Positions 36,501-47,200 of a DNA stretch of 64,000 nt are shown here, piece after piece (the stretch's first letter is position 1; each line of letters begins with the position of its first letter). The stretch is taken from contig OX375878.1 in the NCBI GenBank assembly GCA_947359465.1, positions 78,350,416-78,414,415 of the forward strand. Direction: 5' to 3'. Source of the DNA: Metellina segmentata (Eukaryota > Arthropoda > Arachnida > Araneae > Tetragnathidae). A model generated the notes under the pieces. The model was given only the letters and a program-made list of their open reading frames with translations, was not told where the DNA came from and did no database searches. The position numbers were made by a program, and so were the translations under genes.

Positions 36501-39500
36501 AAATTGCTGTTTTTGAAAATAATAAATTTTAAAACAATGCATAAAAAGAAATTAGCCACAGAGTGTACGGCAGAACTTTGACATCAAGTAGAGGCCAACT
36601 GGAATGCCATTCCTCAGCATGACATTCAGAATCTGTACGATTCGATGCCACAACGTGTATGGCTCTCATTGCTGTGCATGTCGACTGCACAAAATGTTGA
36701 TTTTCAGAATTATTTTTATTTTACTGCTCTGCATATTTGATCGTTCATTTAACTCACTATAAGTAATACATGGAATAAATTTCATTTATTTTTTGATGAT
36801 TCTTTCATAGTGTTGCAATTTTCACAAACAGTAGTGTGTTTTTATAGAGCTTGCTGAATGTTAAACAACTTCAACTTTTTATTCTTTGGCTGTCCTAATA
36901 TCTTCGTTTTAATTGTGAAAATGAGATCTAAGTTGAAACATTAATAAATACTTGATGAAAGTGAAGAAAATTGTTGGTTTCAAAATTGAAGCATTTAGTT
37001 TGGGGTGTGATTTTTGAAAATTGCCAACAGCACTGCGAAAATCGTGTAGAATTTTTGTTTTGACTTAGTAAACTTTTCTAAAATTAAATGTAGCTGTAGC
37101 TTTAGCTTTGTTTGTTAAGTTAATAACACTATTAATTGCAAGTCCCATAAAGTTTACTCTGTGAATTTGTTTTATATCTATTTACAATTTAGGAAATAAG
37201 ATGATTTTTTTATGAGTATAGGTTACTTAATTTTAAAAATATATGATGCATTCTTCCTTTGTAGCGGTTCTCGTAATGGTGTTATCCACCATCATGATGT
37301 AAGAGTTGCAGAACATCATGTTGGAACGCTGAATAACCATACTCAAGAAATTTGTGGTCTTAAGTGGTCTTTGGATGGAAGACATCTAGCATCTGGTGGA
37401 AATGATAATCTTATAAATGTCTGGGCATCTGGTGCTGGCATTGGACAGGCTGATGCACAACCTTTGCATTCATTTAATGAACATCAAGCTGCTGTAAAGG
37501 TAATATTTTTATAGTCCCATATGAGCTTTGAAGTGCTAATTTTTTTTATTAATGTTCTATCTCCAGAGTAATTTATAGAAATTTTTTCAAACTGTTATTC
37601 ATGTCATTTCTTATAGTGAATTTTTATCTTATCTAGGCCCTGGCATGGTGCCCTTGGCAACAAAATATTCTTGCCTCTGGTGGTGGAACTGCTGACAGGA
37701 AAATTAAGTTTTGGAATTGCAATCTGGGCACCTGTTTAAACACAATTGATGCAAAATCTCAAGTAATATAAAACCAATCAATGTTACTTAAGCAATTAAC
37801 TAAATTTTTATATATATATATATAAGAAAAGATATTTAAGACCTCTAAAGTAAATAAGCTGTATATTTAATGATTTGCTAATTGCAAAGTGTGAAAGAAT
37901 GAACATTTACTCGACTAAGATGTTTCTTAAAACTTGTATCAAATAAAAATATATATTTCACTTTCAGGTCTGTGCTTTACTCTGGTCTAAGGAATACAAA
38001 GAATTGATTTCAGGTCATGGATTTGCTAACAATGAACTGATTATATGGAAATATCCATCAATGTCAAAAGTTTGTGAACTGACAGGTATGTTTTGGATTT
38101 CATATTCTTTGCATCCTTACTGGAAAAAATAATCAAAAGCAGACCCTAGATTTTATTCACACAATATTTCAATGACCTATTTTAGTATCTTATTCACAAA
38201 GTAAAATTTCACTGTATCAAAACATTTATTTTATATACATGGCAACAATAATCACAAACACACATATAACCAAACATTTGAAGTCCTCAATATATTTTTA
38301 TTTTAAAGTAGTATTATAAAAGTCGTAAAACATAGGGAATCTACTCACCAGAATTGACCATCTGAACAGATAATTCAATCAGAGCAAATATGGTGCTACT
38401 ACCATTGCAATCATTCTTTGTTCTGTTTGCACAAGTCTCATTTTTCTAATATTTTTTGATGGACTGGTATTTTTTCCCTAACAGTTGGTACAATCCTGTG
38501 GATCAGTTTTGGAGACACTTCAATTGACAGTTTGAATATCTTAATAGTATAGTAATGTGATCTTTCATACTCCTGTGGTACAACTAAGTCTAAAGCCTTC
38601 ATTCCAGTCCTCTTTCCTGTGTCCAGAGTTCCCACGGTCCTTGGATTTTTTTTTCTAACTAGGAGCCCTTGAAAATTACGAAACTTGGTAAAAAGTCCTT
38701 GAAAGGATTTGATTTTCCTTCATGGCAGGTGCACAATTTAAGCGTCATTCTAAGGTGTTATGTGCTTTGACACAACGTGATATAAATATGAACAACCACA
38801 GTTGGTGATATATACATGAACCACATGATATATTTATGAACACACACAAAGTCATAAACCATGTTTCATTGACACGTCATCCCATTGCTTTTTTGCATAA
38901 ACTATACAAGCATGAAAGAGTTCCGCCTCTTTGAACATTTTTAAAAGTTGTCTTGGAGATTTATGAAAAAATACAAAGAAAATATTAAGGTTTTTGAAGG
39001 GAGTCACTGTTTTTCTTTCACTTTTACATTGTCATTAAAAAATTTGTTCCATTTTCGTAAAACGAGGAAGATTCTTCAAGCACACACAGAATTCGGGCTT
39101 TGTATAAAATTAGGACTACCTGAGGTATCCATCTGGTGTAAAATTTTCCGCAGATTTCAAATCCGTTAAAATGTTTACTCCATCTTTAACGATCGTGAAG
39201 ATAGAAAACTTCTAATACACCTTTTTTTTGTGTTCATAATGAATATCTTCATCAAATGTGGCGGAATTCGTATTGCGAAATTATAAAAGTTACAGTTGAA
39301 AAATTATTTATATACAAAAAAGCACATTTAAGGTATCTATGTAAAATTTTCTGCAGGTTTCAAATCTGTTGAAATTTTCACTATCTTTAACGATCGTGAA
39401 GATAGAAACTTGGACTAGAGCATAAAAAAGCCAAAACTGCAGTCAAAACTTTGGATTTGTTTTGTTTCTCAAACAAAATAAACCACGACAGCCGTCTGTT

Positions 39501-42500
39501 GTAGTGGCAGTGGACATTAGCAAAACGGAGATTGTGACGTGTGTAGATCGTACCTTGTGCAAGCTCCCATACTCTTCTTCGTGGCACCAAAGAATTCATC
39601 GTACGATATTTTAACACACGGCCGAAATTGATATGTGTGCAAGTAGCCTGATAATTAGCATTGAGACGCAAAACCCACTTTTCAAAAAAATTCACAGGTT
39701 CTGTGACAAAGGAAAATTTAAATTAAAACCAAAATTGATGACAACCTTTCCTCTTTTTTTTTTTTGACTGTCAGTAGTTTAAAAAATAAAGTAAAAGAAA
39801 TTGGCGGTTTCTTTATATTTTTCACATTTTTCTTTTTAATTGACAACTTTTCCACATGGTTTGTTTTAAGTCGTTATATAAAATTTTAGGTCCTTGGGAA
39901 AAAAAATTTGGGGTTTTGAAAAGTCCTCTCTTGTATTTTTTTTTGTACAAAGGTGTGGGAACCATGGTGTCAATTCACCCGTTACTTATGACTTGAATAG
40001 GTGGCTGAAGAGTGCTTGCACCACGACTAATAGTCTATTATAATTTTTTGGGACCAATTAAAAAAACGCTACATTCAGGAAATCGTTGAATCTGGGTTTT
40101 ACTGTATGTACTATAATTATGCATTATTCAAAATCTATTATGAAAATGCACTTTAATGTTTTGTATACAGTTTTAATTGGTTTATACTTACAAGGAGATT
40201 CTCAGAAATCAACTTGATTTCAGTCATTGCACCATAGTTGGAGAAAATGGGGTGGTGCCCCCTAGTCTTTTATATTTTCGCAAGAGATTGTAAAGTCATG
40301 TCAACCTTCGCATTCAAAAAATAAACATATTACATTTCCTGCGTTCTGACAATTTCAGCGAAGGAAAGCTAAAAAATGAAAAACATTTTGGCTGACACTG
40401 TTTAGTTCTTTTTTTGTAAAATCAAGATCGTTAAAGATAGATTGAAAATTGCTACAGATTTGAAATCTGGAAATTTTGACACCAGATAGATACCTTATAC
40501 ATTTGATTTTCGTTTAATAAATAATTTTTCAATTATATATTTATATTTTCGCAAGAGATTGGCACGTCATGCCGAATTCCCATTTGGTTTGCAAAGTAAA
40601 CCAATAACCCACCTAAGCAACTGGCAACGGCAGACTAGCCATGAAGTGGCTAGTGTAGATAAAGCAACGTCAAGCATGTTAAAAACACACGCATGACTCA
40701 TCCAGAAATTGCAGTTCCCTCTAATAATATCTACAGGAGATAGATGAGAACTGGGAGCTGAGGATGAAAAACATTTCTGCAGACGGCTGCCTAAGTCGTA
40801 AACTTTAACTGTTCGGACATAAGACGGTCCAAAACCATGTAGATTAATGCAACTTTGTAAATAGTCTGTATTTAGCTTATAAAAAATTCCCCTCGTAATA
40901 TAATTTCAATATTCATCTCTTTATTTCAGAATTAAGTTCATTGTGTTCCACTTATAAATAGCCCCTAAAGGTAGTCATATTTTTTATGTGTGGCGGGCTC
41001 TGGCCTTGCTTGGTGGCAGTGTCGTATATAGGGTTCTGGCGCCCTTGGCCAAAGGTAGGACTTGACACCACCAGGTCAAAATGTATACTGGCAGTTCTAG
41101 GACTAAAAATAAAAACCATAACTGGATATACTACAACAAAAAATTTCATAAACTAAACTTCATGGAAACTTGTAAAATCTACAACTTTTTCTGCCACCTT
41201 TTTTAAAATGGATAAAATAGCAAGGTTTGTCAACGTTCTTGTCCTATGCTTGATCGGAGGTAGTTTTCAATATGTTGACTTACTAAAACTGCGCTCGCAG
41301 GACGCCTCTGTAGCCGGTAAGGTTAAAAAATTTCTCTGTTCAGACATGGATCGTTAAGACAATATTTGCATATACAATTTAACAAGTCAAGTTGGGTAAC
41401 TAACATTATATCCTCAATGAGTTCCACAATTTCAGTTTTAAAACATTGAATTTCATTAACCAAGTCTTCAACACATTAATATCCTTCTAATACTGAAGCC
41501 CAAAATCCCCCTCCAACTAGAGTATTTAATTCTTTTGTCATTGTAATTGTCATTACATCTTTGCTGGAAAAAAAAGCAGAAATTCTGCAGCCTCTTTTAA
41601 TGAGAGGTTTTACTGCATTAACCAGCGCCAAGCCCTTCATATGCATTGGCCGGTGTCTCCATCTTGGCCGTATCGCCTCTGACCGGCCCTGGTAGGGTCA
41701 ATGGTTTTTTTGATAATAAGCTTAGATATAAGTCATTTGTAAAGCATTTTGTAGAAAAGATGAGACCACACAAATGATATTACAAGATAATGTGATTAAC
41801 TCTCAGGACAAAATGTAAACGCTTTTATAAAAACAAAGAATGATCAAAAGGCCCTGAAAGTATCAATAAGTGGCCAATAAATGCTCTACAAATTTTTTAA
41901 ATGGCAAAACTTCATATAACAGAATTGGGAGAATGTACACATAAATTTTATGCATATGACATGTCAACAAAATCCAGGCCATGATCATAAGTATATTTGA
42001 AAGTAAGTGCTTTCTGCATTCACACACTTGCGAACTACTATGAAACATTCATAATTTCTAGTTCTCATACTGATTGCTGAACTACAGAACACGTTTCTAA
42101 AACTGGATTAATTATAATTTTTTTAAATTTTACTCATTTAAATAATAAAACTTAAATATACATGTTATATATACACACACATGAAAGCATGACACAATTT
42201 TTCTTTTCAATATAATTTCTTAGTGTTGTGCAATTTAGAGGAATGTTTCTGGGTAGAATAAGTACATATTTTGTCAACTTTAAAACCTAAAAGAATACAA
42301 TAACAAGACCCTTAGCTTTGTTGTTTATCAAGGCTGTTTTACTGTAAACTATTTTTGCCCATATTAACTAACAAAAGGTTTTTTATAGCAGTTTGATCAG
42401 TTGACAGTAGAATCATGTTATTTCAAAAGAACGCTCATTCAATAAGAGTGGGTTAAATATAAATCCCACAGTTGGCATATTTAGCATGGATTCTCGTTCA

Positions 42501-43002
42501 GTTTATTCAGTGCTGGAAGTGATTGCAAGTTGCTGAAACAAATAATAGCAAATGGTGATTGCCTAACATGTTTTAGAATATGGCAGCCTTGCTTCTGGCG
42601 AACTTACCTTTCGAGAAATGAACCTTTTCAAGGTCATCTGCCTTCTCATCAAAATTGCACTATGGGATTTTTTGCTAGGTAGTCTATGAACTTGATTGTT
42701 TCAAGTATTGCTTTCTTAAAATGTAAAACTTAATTGGAATCATGATGATCTCCCAATTAAGTTAAGCAATAAAATGTCTTTATTTTGTTTGATTATTGGA
42801 TAACTATATAACTTTTTTGTTAGGTCATAAACAACGAGTTTTGAATCTTGCTATGAGCCCGGATGGAACAAATGTAATATCTGCAGGAGCTGATGAATCC
42901 TTACGTTTATGGAACTGTTTTGCTTGTGATCCGAAAAAGAAGAAAGTAGTTAGTTCAGGAGCTTCTCACAGAAGTGATATCATGAAACAAACCATTCGAT
43001 AG
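24514..43002 (+). CDS. fzy: CDC20/fizzy, WD40 activator of the anaphase-promoting complex
   Basis: CDC20 brings mitotic substrates to the APC/C ubiquitin ligase and is the target of the spindle checkpoint. Nine exons join in frame with GT..AG introns: 24514-24721, 24974-25095, 28390-28534, 31129-31257, 33214-33505, 37265-37499, 37637-37762, 37968-38085 and 42824-43002, giving 517 codons (human CDC20 has 499, from memory). The start is the ATG at 24514 in context AAAATGG. Visible motifs: RWQRKALE near residue 27, the C-box DRFIPHR at 93-99, a Mad2-binding-like RILAY at 145-149, SRYIP and ERILDAPE before the propeller, then WD40 repeats with [56 protein letters not shown] and DESLRLW. The protein ends in the APC/C-binding dipeptide IR. 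The human KEN box position reads KGN (113-115). AATAAA is at 43139. Fizzy-related (Cdh1) is less likely given the N-terminus and HHHDVR. Confidence 0.95.
25096..26550. other. CDC20 intron 2, first part
   Basis: This is AT-rich sequence with no recognised element before the hAT-associated block that begins near 26560. Confidence 0.5.
26560..27295 (+). repeat. hAT-associated repeat block, copy B (partner at 11040-11575)
   Basis: It is collinear with 11040-11575 over about 500 bp, with an extra AT-rich segment of roughly 230 bp near 26630-26880. That extra segment contains GGGGCCCTTGAAAATTATAG-type sequence, which also occurs near the left end of the element at 38624. The shared block ends near 27295, where transposase coding remnants begin. 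Confidence 0.65.
27290..27660 (+). pseudogene. hAT transposase C-terminal fragment
   Basis: Translation with frameshifts gives a lysine- and glutamate-rich stretch followed by [19 protein letters not shown] and then [19 protein letters not shown]. This is a coiled-coil-like tail that I associate with the same hAT group as the other fragments. It continues directly from repeat block copy B in CDC20 intron 2. Confidence 0.5.
27670..28389. other. CDC20 intron 2, last part
   Basis: It contains an (AT)n run at about 27806-27829. Nothing else was recognised. Confidence 0.6.
28535..30130. other. CDC20 intron 3, first part
   Basis: AGTGTCCCAAAAATTTG near 28630 looks like a degraded mariner-type terminus, but no partner was found. 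The rest is AT-rich without recognisable coding sequence. Confidence 0.4.
30140..30880 (+). pseudogene. Mariner/Tc1-like transposase remnant containing a fold-back
   Basis: Plus-strand frames give [20 protein letters not shown] sequence near 30360-30415, then [20 protein letters not shown] and TSMQD near 30454-30530, matching the MLL-x-IP-L and F-x-QDGAP region around the second catalytic Asp. Downstream of the 141-bp palindrome, a frame gives [16 protein letters not shown] and then GGHMKQ, a typical transposase C-terminus. Stops are frequent. It lies in CDC20 intron 3. Confidence 0.6.
30598..30738. repeat. 141-bp fold-back: 69-bp arms with a 3-nt loop
   Basis: Bases 30598-30666 are the reverse complement of 30670-30738 with one mismatch (AAAATCCTAAG against AAAATCCCAAG when read on the same strand). 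The loop is GCT at 30667-30669. It sits inside the mariner-like remnant, so the left arm looks like transposon sequence copied back in reverse. Confidence 0.95.
31258..31865. other. CDC20 intron 4, first part
   Basis: This is AT-rich sequence with no recognised element. Confidence 0.5.
31870..32215 (+). repeat. Dispersed repeat, copy B (partner at 7990-8300)
   Basis: It has the same order of conserved words as copy A. Relative to copy A it has an insertion of about 30 bp near 32080-32110. Confidence 0.7.
32216..32830 (+). mobile_element. 5'-truncated LINE, C-terminal end, interrupted by a SINE
   Basis: With the SINE at 32272-32487 removed, plus-strand frames (with one frameshift) read [20 protein letters not shown], then [14 protein letters not shown], then [18 protein letters not shown], then [17 protein letters not shown] and [11 protein letters not shown]. 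The FR-L-x-HDYL..HL-RIG and C-x2-C...H-x4-C zinc knuckle are typical of the C-terminus of a non-LTR retrotransposon polyprotein. One in-frame stop occurs before ASLYW. An A-rich run follows the last stop near 32810. Confidence 0.85.
32272..32487 (-). mobile_element. tRNA-derived SINE with a 13-bp target-site duplication
   Basis: On the minus strand the head reads GGTCTAGTGGTTAAGG (A box region) and the B box GGTTCGAATCT is at 32432-32422. The body ends in a TAATAATA run and poly(A). AAGGGTAAAATCT lies immediately on both sides (32259-32271 and 32488-32500), a perfect 13-bp duplication. The element interrupts the LINE fragment, so it is younger than that copy. Confidence 0.92.
32831..33213. 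other. End of CDC20 intron 4
   Basis: AT-rich. It ends in GACTGTTTCCAG before exon 5. Confidence 0.7.
33506..37264. other. CDC20 intron 5
   Basis: The intron starts GTATTC and ends CCTTTGTAG. Apart from the unrecognised minus-strand frames at 35496-36136, no transposon family was identified. It contains homopolymer runs (for example a 20-base T-rich run near 34990). Confidence 0.6.
35496..36136 (-). pseudogene. Two unrecognised minus-strand frames, possibly a transposon remnant
   Basis: Frame 36136-35915 (73 codons) contains [17 protein letters not shown] with a C-x2-C pair, and then [20 protein letters not shown]. Frame 35807-35496 (103 codons) contains [15 protein letters not shown] and [11 protein letters not shown]. 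They lie close together in plausible order and look like pieces of one decayed protein, perhaps from a transposon. I do not recognise the family. They are antisense to the host gene, CDC20. Confidence 0.3.
38086..38620. other. CDC20 intron 8, first part
   Basis: This is AT-rich sequence with no recognised element before the hAT-like terminus at 38624. Confidence 0.5.
38624..39966. mobile_element. hAT-like non-autonomous element
   Basis: The left end CAGAGTTCCCAC is mirrored by the right end, whose reverse complement is CATGGTTCCCAC. Both ends continue into CCTTGG/CCTTGA-rich sequence. The flanks share only GTGTC, so no clean 8-bp duplication is visible and the exact edges are uncertain. Inside, 39100-39415 contains two tandem copies of a block found in the Helitron at 47686-48200 (CTGGTGTAAAATTTTCC, CAGATTTCAAATC, GATCGTGAAGATAGAAA), which suggests nesting. 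Confidence 0.55.
40290..40653 (+). mobile_element. Helitron 3' end
   Basis: It ends with the hairpin CTAGCCATGAAGTGGCTAG (40635-40653) followed by T, preceded by GGCAACGG. Interior blocks (GATTTGAAATCTG, GATCGTTAAAGATAGA) match the Helitron copies at 47686 and 60697. The 5' terminus was not identified. Confidence 0.7.
40654..42823. other. CDC20 intron 8, last part
   Basis: CAGTGTCGTATATAGGGTTC at 41017-41036, with nearby GGCGCCC, resembles a hAT-type terminus, but a matching second end was not found. The intron ends TTTTTTTGTTAG before exon 9. Confidence 0.45.
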
Positions 43003-43138
43003 ATTACAATGGCAATTCTGATTGACTCATGTATATACTCATGCAAAAAAAAATCATTGTAATAGTTTTTCTGTGTGTAATTGATGTAACTAAGTGTTTT
43101 TATGAATTAAGATAATTTTTAAAACATGTTTTAATGCA

Positions 43139-43144
43139 AAATAA
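43139..43144 (+). terminator. CDC20 polyadenylation signal
   Basis: AATAAA lies about 137 bases after the CDC20 stop codon, followed by a TTTCACTATTT-type stretch. Confidence 0.6.
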
Positions 43145-43280
43145 ATTTCACTATTTCATCAAGTCCTTTACTATTATAATGTTTGATGTAAAGAATGAAG
43201 TTTCACATTGAGATGAAATATATTAGGATTGGTAAAATAATTAAAGAAAATTAATTCGTTCATTTTTCTAAAGTATAACA

Positions 43281-43490
43281 ATCTGTCTGGTCTGGTAGTT
43301 GAGTGGTTAGACCTGGCCATCAGTTCAACAAGCTCTGGTTCAAATCCAGTCTGGACATGGGGATGTTTGTAGTGGTTCATAATCCACCTTATGCTGTAGG
43401 TCCCAGTCTCATTAGCCCTTGTGCAGAAAATGACTAGTAACAAACCCCAATTAAGGGATGGATTAATAATATTCCATTTTATTTCATGCA
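43281..43490 (+). mobile_element. tRNA-derived SINE (second family)
   Basis: An A-box-like TAGTTGAGTGG at 43296-43306 and a B box GGTTCAAATCC at 43337-43347 show tRNA-type promoter spacing. The body (CATGGGGATG..., GCTGTAGGTCCCAGTCTCAT) has no similarity to the SINE at 32272-32487. It lies between the convergent CDC20 and RNF145 genes. Confidence 0.7.
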
Positions 43491-43494
43491 TGAG

Positions 43495-44297
43495 GGTAAC
43501 TTACTATAACAGTACAAAATTTGTTTCTGCCAGGGAGCATAAAATTGGGTAAAAATGGCATTAAGAAAAATGAGTATTTAGCATTTTCAATGTAACCATT
43601 TTAATCAAAACAGTTCTGATCTCAAACAATGTTTTATGTCATTTCAAGAAATCATTTTTACTAAAGACCTGCCAATTTAAACCTGTTTAGAAGTGCTTTG
43701 GCCATGTCACTACAAGAGCAGAATTGCAAACCACTTGGCGTTACTCAGGTGGGTTCACCTCATTGAAGGCACATGTTTATAAAGGTCACATTCCTTACCC
43801 TGAATTCAATCCAGCAGTCTGAATTATACCATTAAACATAAATATTGCCAATATACAAAAAAAAAATTTTGTGTTGTAATATAAACTTATTCACACCAAT
43901 ATTTAAGAATTATAAATTTTAATTTTCAAAATTTTTCATACATTCAACAAAAACTACAAATTTTAAAAATAGAGCACAATTATATTTTAAAATATTTGCA
44001 ACTTTGCATGATCAATACAAAATCTAGAATAAAAGATAAAATTGAAAAAACTTGAACACTAAATGGAAATTTCTATTACTAATAAAATACAAATGAGTTA
44101 AGAATATCAATCATTAAAAATAACAGTAGAAAGACAAAACGGTACAATAAGCTAATATTTACAAATAATGTATATATATATAATTTTAGCACATTAAAAA
44201 CATTCTTCATATGTCCATGTGTAATGAAGACAGATCTCGAGGTTGTTTTTTACAATTTCTGAAAGTGCAACAATTGAAATTCAGATTTGGCCATGGT
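43495..44297. other. Convergent intergenic region / RNF145 3' UTR
   Basis: AT-rich. On the minus strand, an ATTAAA at about 43918-43923 could serve as the RNF145 polyadenylation signal. No gene was recognised. Confidence 0.4.
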
Positions 44298-47200
44298 TTA
44301 CTGAGCAGGTACATCTGCATCATTTTCACCAGTTCTGTTGGAGTCATGATTGTTTTCCTGTGACAGCGTAACTATACTATGGCAAAGTGGACATTTATCT
44401 TGCACATAAAGCCATTTTCTTAGGCATGTCCTGTGAAAGTAGTGGTGACAAGGTGTAACACATGCAGCTTTCATGCTGCCAAAACAGATTGAACAAACGT
44501 CGTCCAGTAAAGATAGCTGCTCACTAGTGGCACTTGGTAGCGATTTTGCTTTCTTAGCTGCTTCTCTTCGAAGTAGAAAGCTTCGCCAACCATTCTGAAG
44601 TCTTAGCCACACATTAAAGTAACAGTGGATCAGTAATATTGAAGCATTCATCCAAGTCCAGTTCCCAGATGTCGATTCCCACAAGCCCATACCAACAACA
44701 AAAATTGCAACAAAAAACTCAAGTACTTTGGTGACTGCCCTGGTATAGTACACTATATCGTCTAAATTCTCCCATGGCTGGAACCTCACTGAGTCGTACA
44801 GAAATAAGGAATGTACAATGAGTAAATCAAATACTTGAACAGATGTTAATGTGCAGCTAGAAAGGACGACCATCATCCAGAAGTCAATGGGGAACACAGC
44901 TGAAAGTACTTTAGTTAAATACAAAGGGAAGACTAATAAAGAGAAGCACAAGCTAAGGGCCCTGAAATGACGCCAGAGACTGCGGCTTCTGGATGCGCTG
45001 AGAGCCAACACAACAGGTTCTGCAATTTCCAACATTGACTGTAGCATGGAAGAGAGCACAATGAACAAGATTATTGTCATCACTGCCATTCGGGCAGGCA
45101 TCTTCATTTCAATTAGTCCTGTTTGAAATGACAGCAGGACAAGAGTGAGACCCTCTGTCCATCCACTGTGCATCGGATTATCATGGAAAAATGCTGAAAT
45201 CCCTTGTAGGTATGCTCTGGTCGAACACAAGATAAAAAAAGATAGGTAGGAAACACACACAGAGGTCGCAAAAAGTGACACTGGACTTGCACATATGGAA
45301 CTGATAGTGGTTAGCAATATTAAGTACCATTCATCACCCCAAGCCAGTTTGTCTGCCTGGTACATACTTCCAATAAGCTTTAGAAAAAATTCAATCAACC
45401 AGAATAAAGCAAAATGGGTTGGAACAAATAGTTTATTCCATAAAAGAACAAACATTGTACCTAATCCGTGGGCTTCTGTAACAGTAACAGCATCCAAATA
45501 AGCTAGTTTGGCACAATCAAGAATATTTGGAATTTTATAAGTAATGTACAGAAATACGTTGAATCCAGTGATAGCATTACAGAGGTTCTGGAAGAAAGGG
45601 AGACTGGTCACTGGTAGATTAGCCATACGGGCAATGATGGGAATTGCATACACTGAAAATGCAGAAAAGGCTGGCATAACAGGAAACCAAGGACCCTTCA
45701 GCAAACAAGAAATTAAGCTGCCCAGTGCTGCATGAAATACAAACATTGCAATTTGCCTCCTTAGAAAATATGGATCATCAATGTTATTTTTCGCTTTAGT
45801 AGTTTCAACATCAATGTAATAATTGGATACTAAGTGGCAGCTGAATATTATAGCTCCACTTACAAAATGTGTATATAGTGCTTGAACATGTCGCAATGGG
45901 AGTAAGAGCAACAAAAAGCCATGAAGAAGCACTGAAAAAAAGAACTTGATATTAGAAATATTGTAATTGTCAGTATAATCTATTTGACTCAACACCCTAA
46001 GGCATATGGACAGATACATGGTATATATCAGGTCATCCAAAAAGTAAGTTTCCCACGCCCCGTAAAAAGAAACAACCAGGAAAGATTTATTGCAAAAGAT
46101 GCAGCAATACTTCAGCTACTTCTCAACAACCGCCAGAATTGTAACACTTGTCATACATTGAGATAAGTTTTTGGAGTCCAGTGTCGTAGAAGTCTACCAA
46201 CTGGGAATGGACCCAGCGTGTCACATTTTGCCTACCTTCGGAAAAAACACGACACCAACGACGAACCATCTGCTTGCTCCTCACATCCAGTCTAAACACA
46301 ATTGACGGTGGATTTCGATCTGCACTACCTTCTGTACGTAGAGCCGACATCTTCGCACACTACAACAACGTTAATGTAAGCAATCAGGATGTCACAACTG
46401 CTGCATACGATAGTCACGCCCACAATCTACCCGGCTTGTGCCTTCGCGTTTCATGACTTTTGCATCGCCATCTTTTGGAAACTGTGGAAAACTTACTTTC
46501 TGGATGACCCTCGTACTTCTGAGACACATTAATACATTGTGGGAAAAAAATACTTTTTGTAATGTTTATAACCAAAGAAAACACTGATAATATATACAAC
46601 ACATGATTGGGGGGAAAATGATGGTTGATTAAAAGTATGCCTTTAAGCTTTGGTGTGGCAAGACTTCTTGTAATGTATGGGGATGTTTAATGTTTCAACA
46701 AATATTTAAAACAAATAGCACCATATTTTCTATTTTATGGCATAAATGTTTATTATTTTATTAAAAAAAGAAATATTGGATAAAAATTTCTTTTCAAACA
46801 TGCCAGTTTAAAATTTGTAGTAATTTCTGCAGTAGGTAAGCCCAAACAGGGGAAATTTCTATTGCCCCTTTAAATTCTGTTCCGAGACTCAACTGTCAAT
46901 TTTGATGCCAAAGTCTTTAAGTATTTTCACTAGCATGGCATAAATTTTGACCAATTAACTGTTATAAATAATACCTTTTAATAATCTACTCTAAGCTGAC
47001 ACAAATGCAGTCAATCATCGGAGTTCAGGCCTTAATCATTAATTACACTTTGCTTATATGTATATTTATACATCGTTGGCTTCAAAGTGAAACTAAAATT
47101 AGTTTTTCTGGACCACAATATGGTGATCTGACGATTGGTGAAGTCCAATTAACTCACAACAAGCAAGGGAGTAGAATTTTTCCCTTCATCAAAAAAATAT

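Noticed and set aside
45295..45735. Plus-strand frames inside RNF145 exon 2
   Set aside because: They are antisense shadows of a well-supported coding exon.
46123..46456. Functional mariner transposase
   Set aside because: The N- and C-terminal pieces are joined by a deletion that removes the catalytic region.
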